Assembly (NCBI GenBank): GCA_013002105.1
Contig: JABDKS010000909.1
Coordinates: 1-21,452, forward strand
DNA from: Pirellulaceae bacterium
Lineage (GTDB): Bacteria > Planctomycetota > Planctomycetia > Pirellulales > Pirellulaceae
Length of the DNA: 21,452 nt
Direction of reading: 5' to 3'
Part shown: positions 7,010-14,412 of the stretch, one piece after another
Position numbering within the stretch: the first letter of the stretch is position 1
Layout: each line of letters begins with the position of its first letter
Made by a program: the position numbers and the translations under genes
The notes under the pieces: generated by a model
What the model saw: the letters and a program-made list of their open reading frames with translations, nothing else
The model's database searches: none
Told to the model about the DNA's origin: nothing

Positions 7010-7452
7010 ACCCGTCGCTGGTCTTTACATTGAATCTCTTGGCTACGTGGTATCTGGTCGGTCTGATCTGGATGGTGCAAATCGTGCACTACAACCTGTT
7101 TGATCGTGTGGGCGACGATGCATTTGAGCGTTACGAAGCGGATCACGGTCGGTTGATTACTCCGATTGTTGGACCGCCGATGTTGATCGAGATCGCGACC
7201 GCGGCGTTGCTAATCACCACGGCACCAATTGGGTTCCCGCGCTGGGCGGCAATCGCCGGGCTGACGATGGTTGTATTGATTTGGCTGTCAACAGCGCTGC
7301 TGCAAGTGCCCTGTCACAATCGATTGATGGCGGGGTTCGATTTGACAACCTATCGTCAATTGGTTTGGAGCAATTGGATCCGTACCGTGCTGTGGACTAC
7401 TCGAGGTGGACTAATGGGGTATTTCTTGCTGCAAATTCTGCCGCGAAACTGA
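7006..7452 (+). CDS. Small four-helix membrane protein of unknown function
   Basis: The product has 148 residues with about four predicted membrane segments (roughly 5-27, 52-72, 77-98 and 123-144). It has a recognisable but unnamed pattern: WMVQIVHYNLFDRVG, then FERYEADHGRL before GPPMLIE, and QVPCHNRL before the last helix. The polar residues W, H, Y and E between helices look conserved in style, suggesting a catalytic or cofactor-binding membrane protein rather than a simple anchor. The start ATG overlaps the stop of the SRPBCC-SDR gene (ATGA), so translation is likely coupled and the two probably work together. I do not recognise the family with certainty; DUF1772-like proteins are one candidate. 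The gene ends the operon, and no clear terminator follows directly. Confidence 0.85.
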   Translation: MNPSLVFTLNLLATWYLVGLIWMVQIVHYNLFDRVGDDAFERYEADHGRLITPIVGPPMLIEIATAALLITTAPIGFPRWAAIAGLTMVVLIWLSTALLQVPCHNRLMAGFDLTTYRQLVWSNWIRTVLWTTRGGLMGYFLLQILPRN

Positions 7453-7873
7453 ATCGTTGTTTGGCCAGACGCGTGACTGATCTTGCCCATCGCGATCGTT
7501 ATCGGTCCTCAGCGAGCTTGCCGGCGAGTCATGTTCAGGCAAATACAACTTCAGCAGAACTGGATTGCCATCGAGACTCGTACGTCTGCCGTGTCTGCTA
7601 TCTCTGTCAAACATCATCGACATCCGGTTTGCGCAAACAGCGGCGACCGCGATCGCACAATCAATGCGATTGCCGAAGTGAAACAGACGGTGCAGTCGAT
7701 GATCAAATGAGCAGCGGGTGCGTCCCTGACCCGCAGCATCCTCCGCCAGATAATGAATGTTGGTCAGTGATGGTCCAGTATCCTGTTGATACTCAAGTGG
7801 TAAATCGTGGTCGGTTTGTCTTTAGACGTATTGGTCGACGTTATGGGCCGATTTGCGCAAAACGTAGAAGGTC

Positions 7874-8083
7874 TTATGCGGAAAGCTTGATCATGAAGTC
7901 ATCATCGTCCGAGCGGCCCGCGCTGTGGTCGATCGACTCGGACCTATTGATCGAGATTTGACGGTCCATCACCTCGATTTCGCCGGCAAGTAATTGACGC
8001 GTCTCAAGCCAATGAAGCGCGAGCCTGGAGGTTCGTCGTTGGCGTTCAGCGACCTGGTCGGGTTGAAATTTTGATTGCGACAT
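7874..8083 (-). pseudogene. Remnant of an exported planctomycete protein with LExRxLLAG leader
   Basis: A 69-codon frame starts at ATG 8083 with a basic N-terminus (AERQRRTSRLALHW) followed by LETRQLLAGE. Large secreted or surface proteins of Pirellula-type planctomycetes commonly begin with an Arg-rich stretch and LExRxLLAG or LSG, and normally continue for hundreds of residues. Here the frame stops 35 residues after the motif, ending in an acidic DDDDF segment, and the three forward frames after the stop show no continuation. I read it as a truncated or decayed gene. A genuine short secreted peptide cannot be excluded. The frame opens further upstream to 8149, but that part shows no family features. 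Confidence 0.5.
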
Positions 8084-8312
8084 CCAATGACTCGTGCTCG
8101 AGAAGTTCTGAGACGCCGGTCCTGCTCGCTCCGAGCGAAGAGGAAGCACCTCGTTGTCGATGCTGCACCGGGCGGTTGGGAGTCAAAGTTACGTTCAATT
8201 GATCGCCGGCTCGCCGATGGTGTTGCCTTCGTGACCAACTAGTTTGCAATGACCGTGCCAAATCGATTATTTATGTGCCTGCGATTCGAGGGTGACCGGG
8301 GGTTCGGCGACG

Positions 8313-8336
8313 AATGGCTGCATTCAGCCATTTTTT
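8313..8336 (+). terminator. Terminator-like hairpin without an upstream gene
   Basis: AATGGCTG, loop CATT, CAGCCATT forms a perfect 8-bp stem (8313-8332), and a run of six T (8331-8336) begins within the last stem bases. This is a textbook rho-independent terminator for plus-strand transcription. The nearest plus-strand gene ends 860 bases earlier, so it may end a long leaderless tail, a small RNA or a lost gene. Confidence 0.6.
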
Positions 8337-8498
8337 GATACCAGTTCTGTGTTCGTTTTCGTGCTGAGCGACGGCACCCGTTGGGACGAAAACTACAATT
8401 CATTGAAAATTTGGGCGTCGAGATCGTGAATCTCCCAGTTCACGTGACCGCAACTAACTCCAGGCTGCAACGAGGTTCGTGTTTCACGATCAGACCCT

Positions 8499-8530
8499 AA
8501 CGTGACCGAGTGATAACGTGATCGAGTAAT
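8499..8530 (+). repeat. Tandem 16-bp repeat
   Basis: Two adjacent 16-base units (8499-8514 and 8515-8530) begin AACGTGA and match at 14 of 16 positions. The related word CGTGACCG also occurs at 8443-8450 and 8598-8605. They lie 270-360 bases before the sulfatase start and could be a protein-binding array or chance. Confidence 0.5.
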
Positions 8531-8755
8531 GTGGATGGTCGGTCGTCGTACAAGTTTGACAACTGCGAAGTGGAAATGTGCTTGTGCGCGTCGCTGGCGT
8601 GACCGCACTTTCGATGGAATTTATCGATACCGCTTGCTGCGTCGATGTTGCGAAACAGCCGAAAAGGTTTTGCTGTCGTGCAACCTTTCTGTCATGGTTC
8701 CGTTAGACTGTCGCCGCCGAGTACATTTTTTTGCCATTTGGTAGCTCGTCATTTT

Positions 8756-8783
8756 TTGACGGTACTGGGATTCGACATAAACA
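8756..8783 (+). promoter_or_regulatory. Possible sulfatase promoter
   Basis: TTGACG (8756-8761) matches the -35 consensus at 5/6; a poor -10 (TAAACA, 8778-8783) follows at 16 bases. The -35 overlaps a small inverted repeat CGTCA-TTTTT-TGACG (8747-8761) that could be an operator. The evidence is weak apart from the -35. Confidence 0.3.
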
Positions 8784-8802
8784 CACATTTGGAGCGTGAG
8801 AA

Positions 8803-10269
8803 GTGATGATGTTCGTGCTAAAACGGTTCAGCCGGCACACACGTGCGGTACTGCCCATCGCGTCCATGTCACTTGCGCTATTGTATCTTTGCAGTTGCAC
8901 CCTGTTTGCTCAGCATCCAAATGTACTACTGATATGCGTTGACGATTTGCGACCTGAGTTGGCTTGTTTCGGCAAAGAGTACATACACTCTCCAACGATC
9001 GACTCGCTGGCTCGCAAGGGACGCGTCTTTCATCGTCATTACGTGCAAGCACCGACGTGCGGCGCGTCGCGGTTTGCACTTTTGACCGGTACCTACGGTC
9101 CTGCCGGTAATGGTGCGTTATTCGCTCGCGCCGAGAGATTGACTCAGGACCCGTCGACAGTGTCACCAAGTATGCCAGCTTGGTTTCGACAGCATGGTTA
9201 TACGACCGTAAGCGTCGGGAAAGTGTCGCATCATCCAGGAGGTCGTGGAGGCCCGGATTGGAATCGCGATGACGAACCAGAGATGCCAAACTCTTGGGAC
9301 CGCCATCTGTTACCAGCAGGTCCATGGCAACATCCTCGAGGTGCAATGCATGGGCTCGCAAACGGCGAGATCCGCAAGAATGCCAGGGACATGGATCTTT
9401 TTCAGTCAGTCAAAGGCGACGATTCGATCTACCCGGACGGATTGATCGCCGACGAGTCGGTACGCCAGTTGGATGCCTTGGCAGTCAACGCCGACAATCA
9501 ACCGTTCTTGTTAGCAGTTGGGATCATACGGCCCCACTTGCCCTTTGGTGCGCCGGCAAAATACATGCAGCATTATCAAGACGCCACGTTGCCTGTTACC
9601 CCGCATCCAGAAAAACCGAAGGGCAAAACGACTTGGCATGGTTCGGGCGAATTCATGAAATACAATCGTTGGAATCGAAATCCCAATGATGACGCAGGCT
9701 TTGCGTTGCAAGTTCGGCGGCACTACGCCGCCTGTGTCACCTATGCCGATGCACAGATAGCGAAGGTGCTCGAGCGATTGGATCACCATTCGCTACGCAA
9801 AAATACGATCGTCGTGCTTTGGGGCGACCATGGTTGGCATCTTGGTGAACATGCAATCTGGGGTAAGCATTCGCTGTTCGAGGAATCTCTCCGTTCACCG
9901 TTGATTATTTCGTACCCGGAGATGCCCGAGCCCGGCGCGTCGACCCGAGCGATGGTGGAAACATTGGACGTCTTTCCGACACTATGCGACCTTGCACATC
10001 TTCCCGTCCCCGATTTTGTCGACGGACGGTCGTTGCGACCCATGATCGAATCATCTGCCGACGCGACCGGGCACGCGGCACTTGCGTACCACGGCAAAGC
10101 AAAAACGATCCGGACGGATACGCATCGATTGATTTTGCACGGGGACGGGCACGTCGAATTGTACGATCACGCGTCCGCAGCCGGCGAGACGGAAAACGTT
10201 GCGGCGAAGGATCCCGGTCGGGTAACGGAGTTGACGGCACGTCTAACGCAACGTCTGGGCGACGATTAG
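8803..10269 (+). CDS. Secreted sulfatase (iduronate-2-sulfatase-like, S1 family)
   Basis: The product has 488 residues. A signal peptide (about 1-36, hydrophobic [12 protein letters not shown] then QHPN) predicts export. The sulfatase core starts with [18 protein letters not shown] (metal-binding Asp47/Asp48). The active-site motif is [13 protein letters not shown] (Cys86-x-Ala-Ser-Arg90), where the Cys would become formylglycine; Ala instead of Pro is accepted in this family. [11 protein letters not shown] (Lys140, His143) and [12 protein letters not shown] followed by GKHSLFEES supply further metal and sulfate ligands. The layout is that of iduronate-2-sulfatase-like enzymes acting on sulfated polysaccharides, which are abundant in marine planctomycetes; the substrate is unknown. 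GTG 8803, ATG 8806 and ATG 8809 are all possible starts; GGAG at 8791-8794 gives the best spacing to 8803. It is convergent with the thioredoxin-like gene, 37 nt apart. Confidence 0.93.
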   Translation: MMMFVLKRFSRHTRAVLPIASMSLALLYLCSCTLFAQHPNVLLICVDDLRPELACFGKEYIHSPTIDSLARKGRVFHRHYVQAPTCGASRFALLTGTYGPAGNGALFARAERLTQDPSTVSPSMPAWFRQHGYTTVSVGKVSHHPGGRGGPDWNRDDEPEMPNSWDRHLLPAGPWQHPRGAMHGLANGEIRKNARDMDLFQSVKGDDSIYPDGLIADESVRQLDALAVNADNQPFLLAVGIIRPHLPFGAPAKYMQHYQDATLPVTPHPEKPKGKTTWHGSGEFMKYNRWNRNPNDDAGFALQVRRHYAACVTYADAQIAKVLERLDHHSLRKNTIVVLWGDHGWHLGEHAIWGKHSLFEESLRSPLIISYPEMPEPGASTRAMVETLDVFPTLCDLAHLPVPDFVDGRSLRPMIESSADATGHAALAYHGKAKTIRTDTHRLILHGDGHVELYDHASAAGETENVAAKDPGRVTELTARLTQRLGDD

Positions 10270-10306
10270 TCGCAAGCAGCAAGGGTTGCGTTTGCCGTCA
10301 GGCGAC

Positions 10307-11608
10307 CTATTCCTGTTTTGACTCGTCGTCGGGACCAGCATCCTTTCGCGACTCGGTCGACTCCGCTGGCTTGATTTTTTTCTGCAACGTTTCCAGCTCA
10401 TCAAGAAACTCTTTCAGCTGCAGTTTTTGTTCGTCACTAGCGAGTTTGAACGCCTTGCGTTGAGTCTTTAACGCCTCGTCGTGCTTTCCGGTAAAGAGTT
10501 GGAGGTGCGCGACGGTGTCCATGACGAGTGGTCGGATATCTGAATCGTCATCGGCTTTTAATTTGGCGAGCTCCAATGCCGCCTCGAGCACATCTTGGTT
10601 TTCGAAATCGCCCGTTTCGGCCAGTTGGTAGATGGCCCAGCACAAATCGTTGGCGCTCGATTCGTCATGCTCCCTATCGGATAACAACTCGAGCGCATAT
10701 TGAACGGCTTGGTCATAAAAGTCGTTGTCATTGGCGAGCACGTGAAGCTTGATTTTGCGGAACCGCTTCTTTTCTGCTTCTAAGGTTCCGTCTCGCAGGT
10801 ATTGATCGATTGCCTCGACCGACTCGCTGGTTTTGCCGTCTCGCATCAACCGACTCACCGTCGTCAGCAAATTATTGGCTTGTTGTTTTGCGGTGTACTC
10901 CGCGACGAATGCATCGCGGTCCCACTTGTCGTTCACGACTTGCTCCAGCGGATCGTCGATCAGCATAGGATGACCAATCCACTCAATTTCGGATGTTTTG
11001 CCAACCAGAAATGCACAGGGTATGCCGTTGCGTTGTGCGGCGTCCATGTAGTCGGCATTGGTCGATCCGTCGGGATCGCAGCCAATGTGGTATGCACTGG
11101 TCAATTGCCTGTAGGTTTGTCTGGCGCCGTCGCTGCTATCGTCCTCGGAGGACTCGTCCTGGTCTTCGTCGCGTGCTGAGGGCACTTTGCGTTCCAGAAA
11201 GAACTCCACCGTTTTGAGTGACTCGTCGGTCACGCTGATCATGTGTACGTTACGATCGGCGTACTTGTTTTGTAACTCAGCGACATGCGGCATGGCAGAG
11301 ATGCAGGGACCACACCAAGTTGCCCAAAACTCGACAACATAAACGCTTCCCTTTTTGAACTCAGAAAAATCGAGCGGTTTGTCACGAGTTTCGTTGAGCC
11401 AGTGTTCGACATTCAATCGTGGCGCAATCGAACCAATCGAGAGAGGGTTCCCTGTGCCAGCGTCCAACGATCTCGCGCGGTCTTGCGCGAAGCTCTCATT
11501 CTCTTGGTCAAGCTTTGCTTGTGGCGATTCGTCTTGCGCAATGACGATCGTGCCTGATGTCACGAAGGTCAATCCGAGCCATAGAAGGAGAAAACGGGTG
11601 CGATGCAT
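10307..11608 (-). CDS. Exported TlpA-like thioredoxin-domain protein with acidic insert
   Basis: The product has 433 residues from the ATG at 11608, chosen because it begins a clear signal peptide (MHRTRFLLLWLGLTFV...IVIAQ); the frame opens to 11686 but that adds unlikely sequence before the signal. A TlpA/ResA-type domain (about 53-230) has FWATWCGPC (Cys99, Cys102) and NGIPCAFLVG with the cis-Pro (197). Between strands it carries an acidic insert (about 147-160, DEDQDESSEDDSSD) followed by a segment about 30 residues long. The C-terminal 200 residues look helical and TPR-like, with an Ala-rich repeat pattern, and end in a charged tail. TlpA-like proteins reduce or shuffle disulfides outside the cytoplasm; this one probably acts in the periplasm-like space. 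No ribosome site is evident. Its partners are unknown. Confidence 0.88.
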   Translation of the reverse strand: MHRTRFLLLWLGLTFVTSGTIVIAQDESPQAKLDQENESFAQDRARSLDAGTGNPLSIGSIAPRLNVEHWLNETRDKPLDFSEFKKGSVYVVEFWATWCGPCISAMPHVAELQNKYADRNVHMISVTDESLKTVEFFLERKVPSARDEDQDESSEDDSSDGARQTYRQLTSAYHIGCDPDGSTNADYMDAAQRNGIPCAFLVGKTSEIEWIGHPMLIDDPLEQVVNDKWDRDAFVAEYTAKQQANNLLTTVSRLMRDGKTSESVEAIDQYLRDGTLEAEKKRFRKIKLHVLANDNDFYDQAVQYALELLSDREHDESSANDLCWAIYQLAETGDFENQDVLEAALELAKLKADDDSDIRPLVMDTVAHLQLFTGKHDEALKTQRKAFKLASDEQKLQLKEFLDELETLQKKIKPAESTESRKDAGPDDESKQE

Positions 11609-11856
11609 CGATTCGATTCCAGTCATCGGGGAGAATGCGATGAGAAAGGGCGGCAGACCGCGTGGGAGGATCGTTGGTGAGTTCAAAAAAGGATAACGGC
11701 CTGGCTTGCCCGGTCTAGGTGAGAGTCAACGCAAGGCAGAAATTGTGCAGCCCGCCTGTATCCGTTCGGCAAATACCGTTGCGGTGGGCGGCAGTTCAGC
11801 GACATGGACGGCGGAAAGCGGTCGCGAGCGATCGCCGGGGCTGATCCATCCGACGG

Positions 11857-11883
11857 CCGCTCGTGGATCTGACCCCCGAGCGG
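11857..11883 (-). terminator. Weak hairpin after the oxidoreductase gene
   Basis: CCGCTCG (11857-11863) and CGAGCGG (11877-11883) form a 7-bp stem with a 13-base loop just after the stop codon of the minus-strand oxidoreductase at 11891. No T-tract follows on that strand, so it may only slow or protect the 3' end. Confidence 0.25.
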
Positions 11884-11890
11884 ATCTGCA

Positions 11891-13390
11891 TCAAACAGGC
11901 GTCGTCCAGCCGCTGCGGTATTCTCGCTGAATGTATTTTTGTAGATCGGGACGGTCCTTCACCGTCATCGTCTCGCGATCCCATTGCAGTTCTGTGTCGG
12001 GATTGCGTTGTGCCATCACGCCCAACAAGATCGTCTCAGTCATCGGGCCCGCGAGCGCGAAGTTGGATTGTCCTTGATCCACCGTGCCGTCGATCGCGTC
12101 GTACCACTCCTGGTAATTGTTCTGATTGGTGGCGCGCGGAATGGATTTTTCTGGCCAAGTGAATCCGTCAATATGACTGTTGGTCTTCAAAACCCAGGTG
12201 TTCCGAGACCGATTGAAGAAGAGTTTTCCATCGGTGCCGATGATCACGCTGCCAAACTTTGCGAAGTCCATGCCTTCCAAGATATCTTCGCTTGGATGGT
12301 TGTACTCGTCGCCATTTTTAACCAATTGCCAATTGTCACGATCAAATTTTGCATCCACGTAGCCGTCGTACCAATGAAACTTAAAACCCGCCTTGCCGGA
12401 AAATGGTCCTGGTCCAAAGTTCCACGTCAGGACGGAGTTGATGGGTGGCGACAGATCCGTTGCACCCTGCTGCTTCGCTTTGACGCTTTGCGGCGTGGGT
12501 GTGTCCATTGCCCAATAACCTAAATCCATAATGTGGCATGCCATGTCACCCAGCGCGCCGGTACCGTAGTTCCACCACCCACGCCACGCGAACGGCGCGA
12601 TCCGAGGACTGTAGTCAACCCACGGTGCGGGTCCAACCCACTGGTCCCAGTCGATCCCGGCTGGGACAGCTTGCTTGGCCGGCGGCGATCGAAAACCTTG
12701 TGGCCAGATCGGACGATTCGTCCAAGCATGAATGTCAGTGACTTTGCCAACAACGCCAGCGCGGATCAGTTCGACGCATCGACGCATGTGGTCGTTCGCA
12801 TGCGCCTGATTTCCCATCTGCGTTTTAACGCCCGTGCGTTTGGCCAATTCGGTCAACGTTCGAGCTTCCCAGATGCCATGAGTCAATGGCTTCTGACAGT
12901 AGACATGTTTGCCTGCGAGCATCGCCTGAGCGGAGGCGTGAAAGTGGTGATGGTCAGGCGTTGACACCGTGACCGCATCGACCTTATCGCCCAAGTCCGC
13001 GATCATCTGACGGTAGTCGCTAAAAAACTTCGCCTCGGGAAATTCTCTGCGAATCTTTCCCATATTTTTGATTCGCCCTTGGAACTTTTTGTCACTTCCA
13101 TCGATCTTGCCGAGTTTGGGGAAGTCGACGATGTCACAAAGCGCAACGACTTCGAAACCCGCTTTACTTGCACCCGTGATATCGGCACTCCCTTTGCCGC
13201 CAATTCCGATCCCGGCGAGCGTCGGTTTCTCAAGCTTCTTGTCCGCCAGTGCGGGGAAAAAATGAAAGCCAGCGGCGGCGCCGATCGCGGTGCCGGCAGC
13301 TTTGTGAAATTGCCGACGCGAGACGCCGCTGCCCGGCGCTTTGTGGGATTTCGTTGGATCAGTTCGTCCGTTTTCGTTTTGGTTCGTCAT
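11891..13390 (-). CDS. Tat-exported Gfo/Idh/MocA family oxidoreductase
   Basis: The product has 499 residues. A twin-arginine signal (SRRQFHKAAG at 24-33, then a hydrophobic stretch ending near ALAD at 47-50) predicts folded export. The NAD(P)-binding Rossmann fold has GIGIGGKG (60-67), followed by VVALCDI, TVSTPDHHHF (142-150) and HVYCQKPLTHGIWEA (162-176). The usual E-K-P is Q-K-P here, with the catalytic-type Lys167 kept. The C-terminal sheet domain has GALGDMACHIMD, giving an Asp and a His typical of the active site. Planctomycetes hold large families of such exported sugar-type dehydrogenases; the substrate is unknown. It lies 43 nt after the DUF3445 gene on the same strand and may be co-transcribed with it. 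Confidence 0.92.
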   Translation of the reverse strand: MTNQNENGRTDPTKSHKAPGSGVSRRQFHKAAGTAIGAAAGFHFFPALADKKLEKPTLAGIGIGGKGSADITGASKAGFEVVALCDIVDFPKLGKIDGSDKKFQGRIKNMGKIRREFPEAKFFSDYRQMIADLGDKVDAVTVSTPDHHHFHASAQAMLAGKHVYCQKPLTHGIWEARTLTELAKRTGVKTQMGNQAHANDHMRRCVELIRAGVVGKVTDIHAWTNRPIWPQGFRSPPAKQAVPAGIDWDQWVGPAPWVDYSPRIAPFAWRGWWNYGTGALGDMACHIMDLGYWAMDTPTPQSVKAKQQGATDLSPPINSVLTWNFGPGPFSGKAGFKFHWYDGYVDAKFDRDNWQLVKNGDEYNHPSEDILEGMDFAKFGSVIIGTDGKLFFNRSRNTWVLKTNSHIDGFTWPEKSIPRATNQNNYQEWYDAIDGTVDQGQSNFALAGPMTETILLGVMAQRNPDTELQWDRETMTVKDRPDLQKYIQREYRSGWTTPV

Positions 13391-13433
13391 AATGTCGTAG
13401 GTGGGCGATGGAGGGACGTGCGGGAGACTGATT

Positions 13434-14288
13434 CTATACCGTCGGATGGCTCAGATACGCAATCAAGGCATCGCGCATTGGCAATATTCCTTTGTATGCC
13501 AGCGTTTCGTTTGGGCAGGTACGCAATACTCCCAGCAGATTGGATCGTTGTATCGCGGTTAAACGTCCTAGTGGTGTCTGATGCGTGTGAATTGCAAAGA
13601 GGACCGCGCCGCTGGCGGATAATCGGGCCAGCGTTTGCCGTTCAACGCGAAAGTAGCAGTTTTGGCCCGCGTTGGCAGGTGTGATGAGGGTTCGTAACTG
13701 GGCCAATTCATCCGCGTGAATCGGTGATTGGTCCAGTTGCCCGGATGCTCTGACCCCCCAGTTCATCCGCCAGACCGGTCGACCAGCCTTGAGTCGCTTC
13801 ATCAACATTGCTGTTGGCTTATGCAGCGCGGAATCAAACTCTGGGACCGGTCGGTGAACCGACAGAATCGAATGACCGAGCTTGTCGCCGATGCACCATC
13901 CACTTGGGAAGGTGACGCATCCGGCAACCAAAGGATGTCCCGCATCAGCATCAGCGCTGAGGATCGCCAGGTCTTCTTGTAGGTGCCGAGCGATTGCGTA
14001 CAGCGGACACTGTTCGTCGATCTCGATGATTTCACCGGTAATCGTATTCGTTCCGCAATCTAGAAAAGAGGCCGCGTCGCCGAGCAGATCGCAGGCCTCG
14101 CGCTGAGCCGCTTCGGTCTTCGGCAGTGCGCGGAAGTAATAATCTTTGCGGGTGTCAAGAAGGTTGCGTTTGTGCGCGACCTCGGTTTGATAGTGCTCGG
14201 TGGCTTCGACGATTGAATGTGGATTGTCCAACGCACGCACACCGAATTGATGCTCGAAATGATCCGTCGTCAATGGAAAGTATCGCAT
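13434..14288 (-). CDS. DUF3445 family, heme-dependent oxidative N-demethylase-like protein
   Basis: The product has 284 residues, the usual length. Family signatures in order are FPSGW (127-131), SVHRPVP (143-149), RMNWGVRASGQLDQ (174-187), YFRVERQTLARLSASG (212-227) and GAVLFAIHTHQTPL (227-240). Members of PF11927 include the heme-dependent oxidative N-demethylase of dimethylamine metabolism, which demethylates secondary amines; many relatives are uncharacterised. No signal peptide is seen, so it is cytoplasmic. The genes for the usual reductase partners of dimethylamine monooxygenase are not nearby, so the physiological reaction is open. It sits 43 nt before the oxidoreductase gene and 124 nt after the prepilin gene, on the same strand as both. 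Confidence 0.85.
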   Translation of the reverse strand: MRYFPLTTDHFEHQFGVRALDNPHSIVEATEHYQTEVAHKRNLLDTRKDYYFRALPKTEAAQREACDLLGDAASFLDCGTNTITGEIIEIDEQCPLYAIARHLQEDLAILSADADAGHPLVAGCVTFPSGWCIGDKLGHSILSVHRPVPEFDSALHKPTAMLMKRLKAGRPVWRMNWGVRASGQLDQSPIHADELAQLRTLITPANAGQNCYFRVERQTLARLSASGAVLFAIHTHQTPLGRLTAIQRSNLLGVLRTCPNETLAYKGILPMRDALIAYLSHPTV

Positions 14289-14412
14289 GCTAGGTCCACG
14301 GCACGATTACAAGTGGATGCGATGGGGCATTCTCGCAGCTGATATCGCTAATTGAGATGACATCGTGATAAAGTCGGTTTCGATTTCTGATCAGAATGGT
14401 GTCCGTGTCATC

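Larger units (their letters stand above)
7453..8802. other. Long gene-poor region
   Basis: About 1.35 kb with no convincing intact gene. Frames on either strand are rich in Arg/Ser/Cys and lack family features. Items found are a probable remnant of an exported-protein N-terminus (7874-8083, minus), a strong plus-strand terminator-like hairpin (8313-8336) with no gene before it, a 16-bp tandem repeat (8499-8530), four CGTGAYCG words between 8443 and 8605, and a candidate sulfatase promoter near 8756. It may be decayed coding sequence, an unannotated small RNA locus or both. Confidence 0.55.

Noticed and set aside
7281..7961. 226-codon plus-strand frame after the small membrane protein
   Set aside because: It starts inside the membrane protein gene in another frame, is rich in Arg, Ser and Cys, and shows no domain.
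7453..8802. tRNA, other structured RNA gene or transposase remnant in the gene-poor region
   Set aside because: No cloverleaf, no terminal inverted repeats and no transposase-like frame could be recognised by eye.
10269..10306. Possible terminator between sulfatase and TlpA-like genes
   Set aside because: Only 5-bp complementary ends (GTCGC/GCGAC) with a long loop and no T-run.
11609..11686. Upstream extension of the TlpA-like protein
   Set aside because: It would place 26 residues before a clear signal peptide and has no ribosome site.
13079..13684. 201-codon plus-strand frame across the oxidoreductase and DUF3445 genes
   Set aside because: It overlaps two well-supported minus-strand genes and has no family features.
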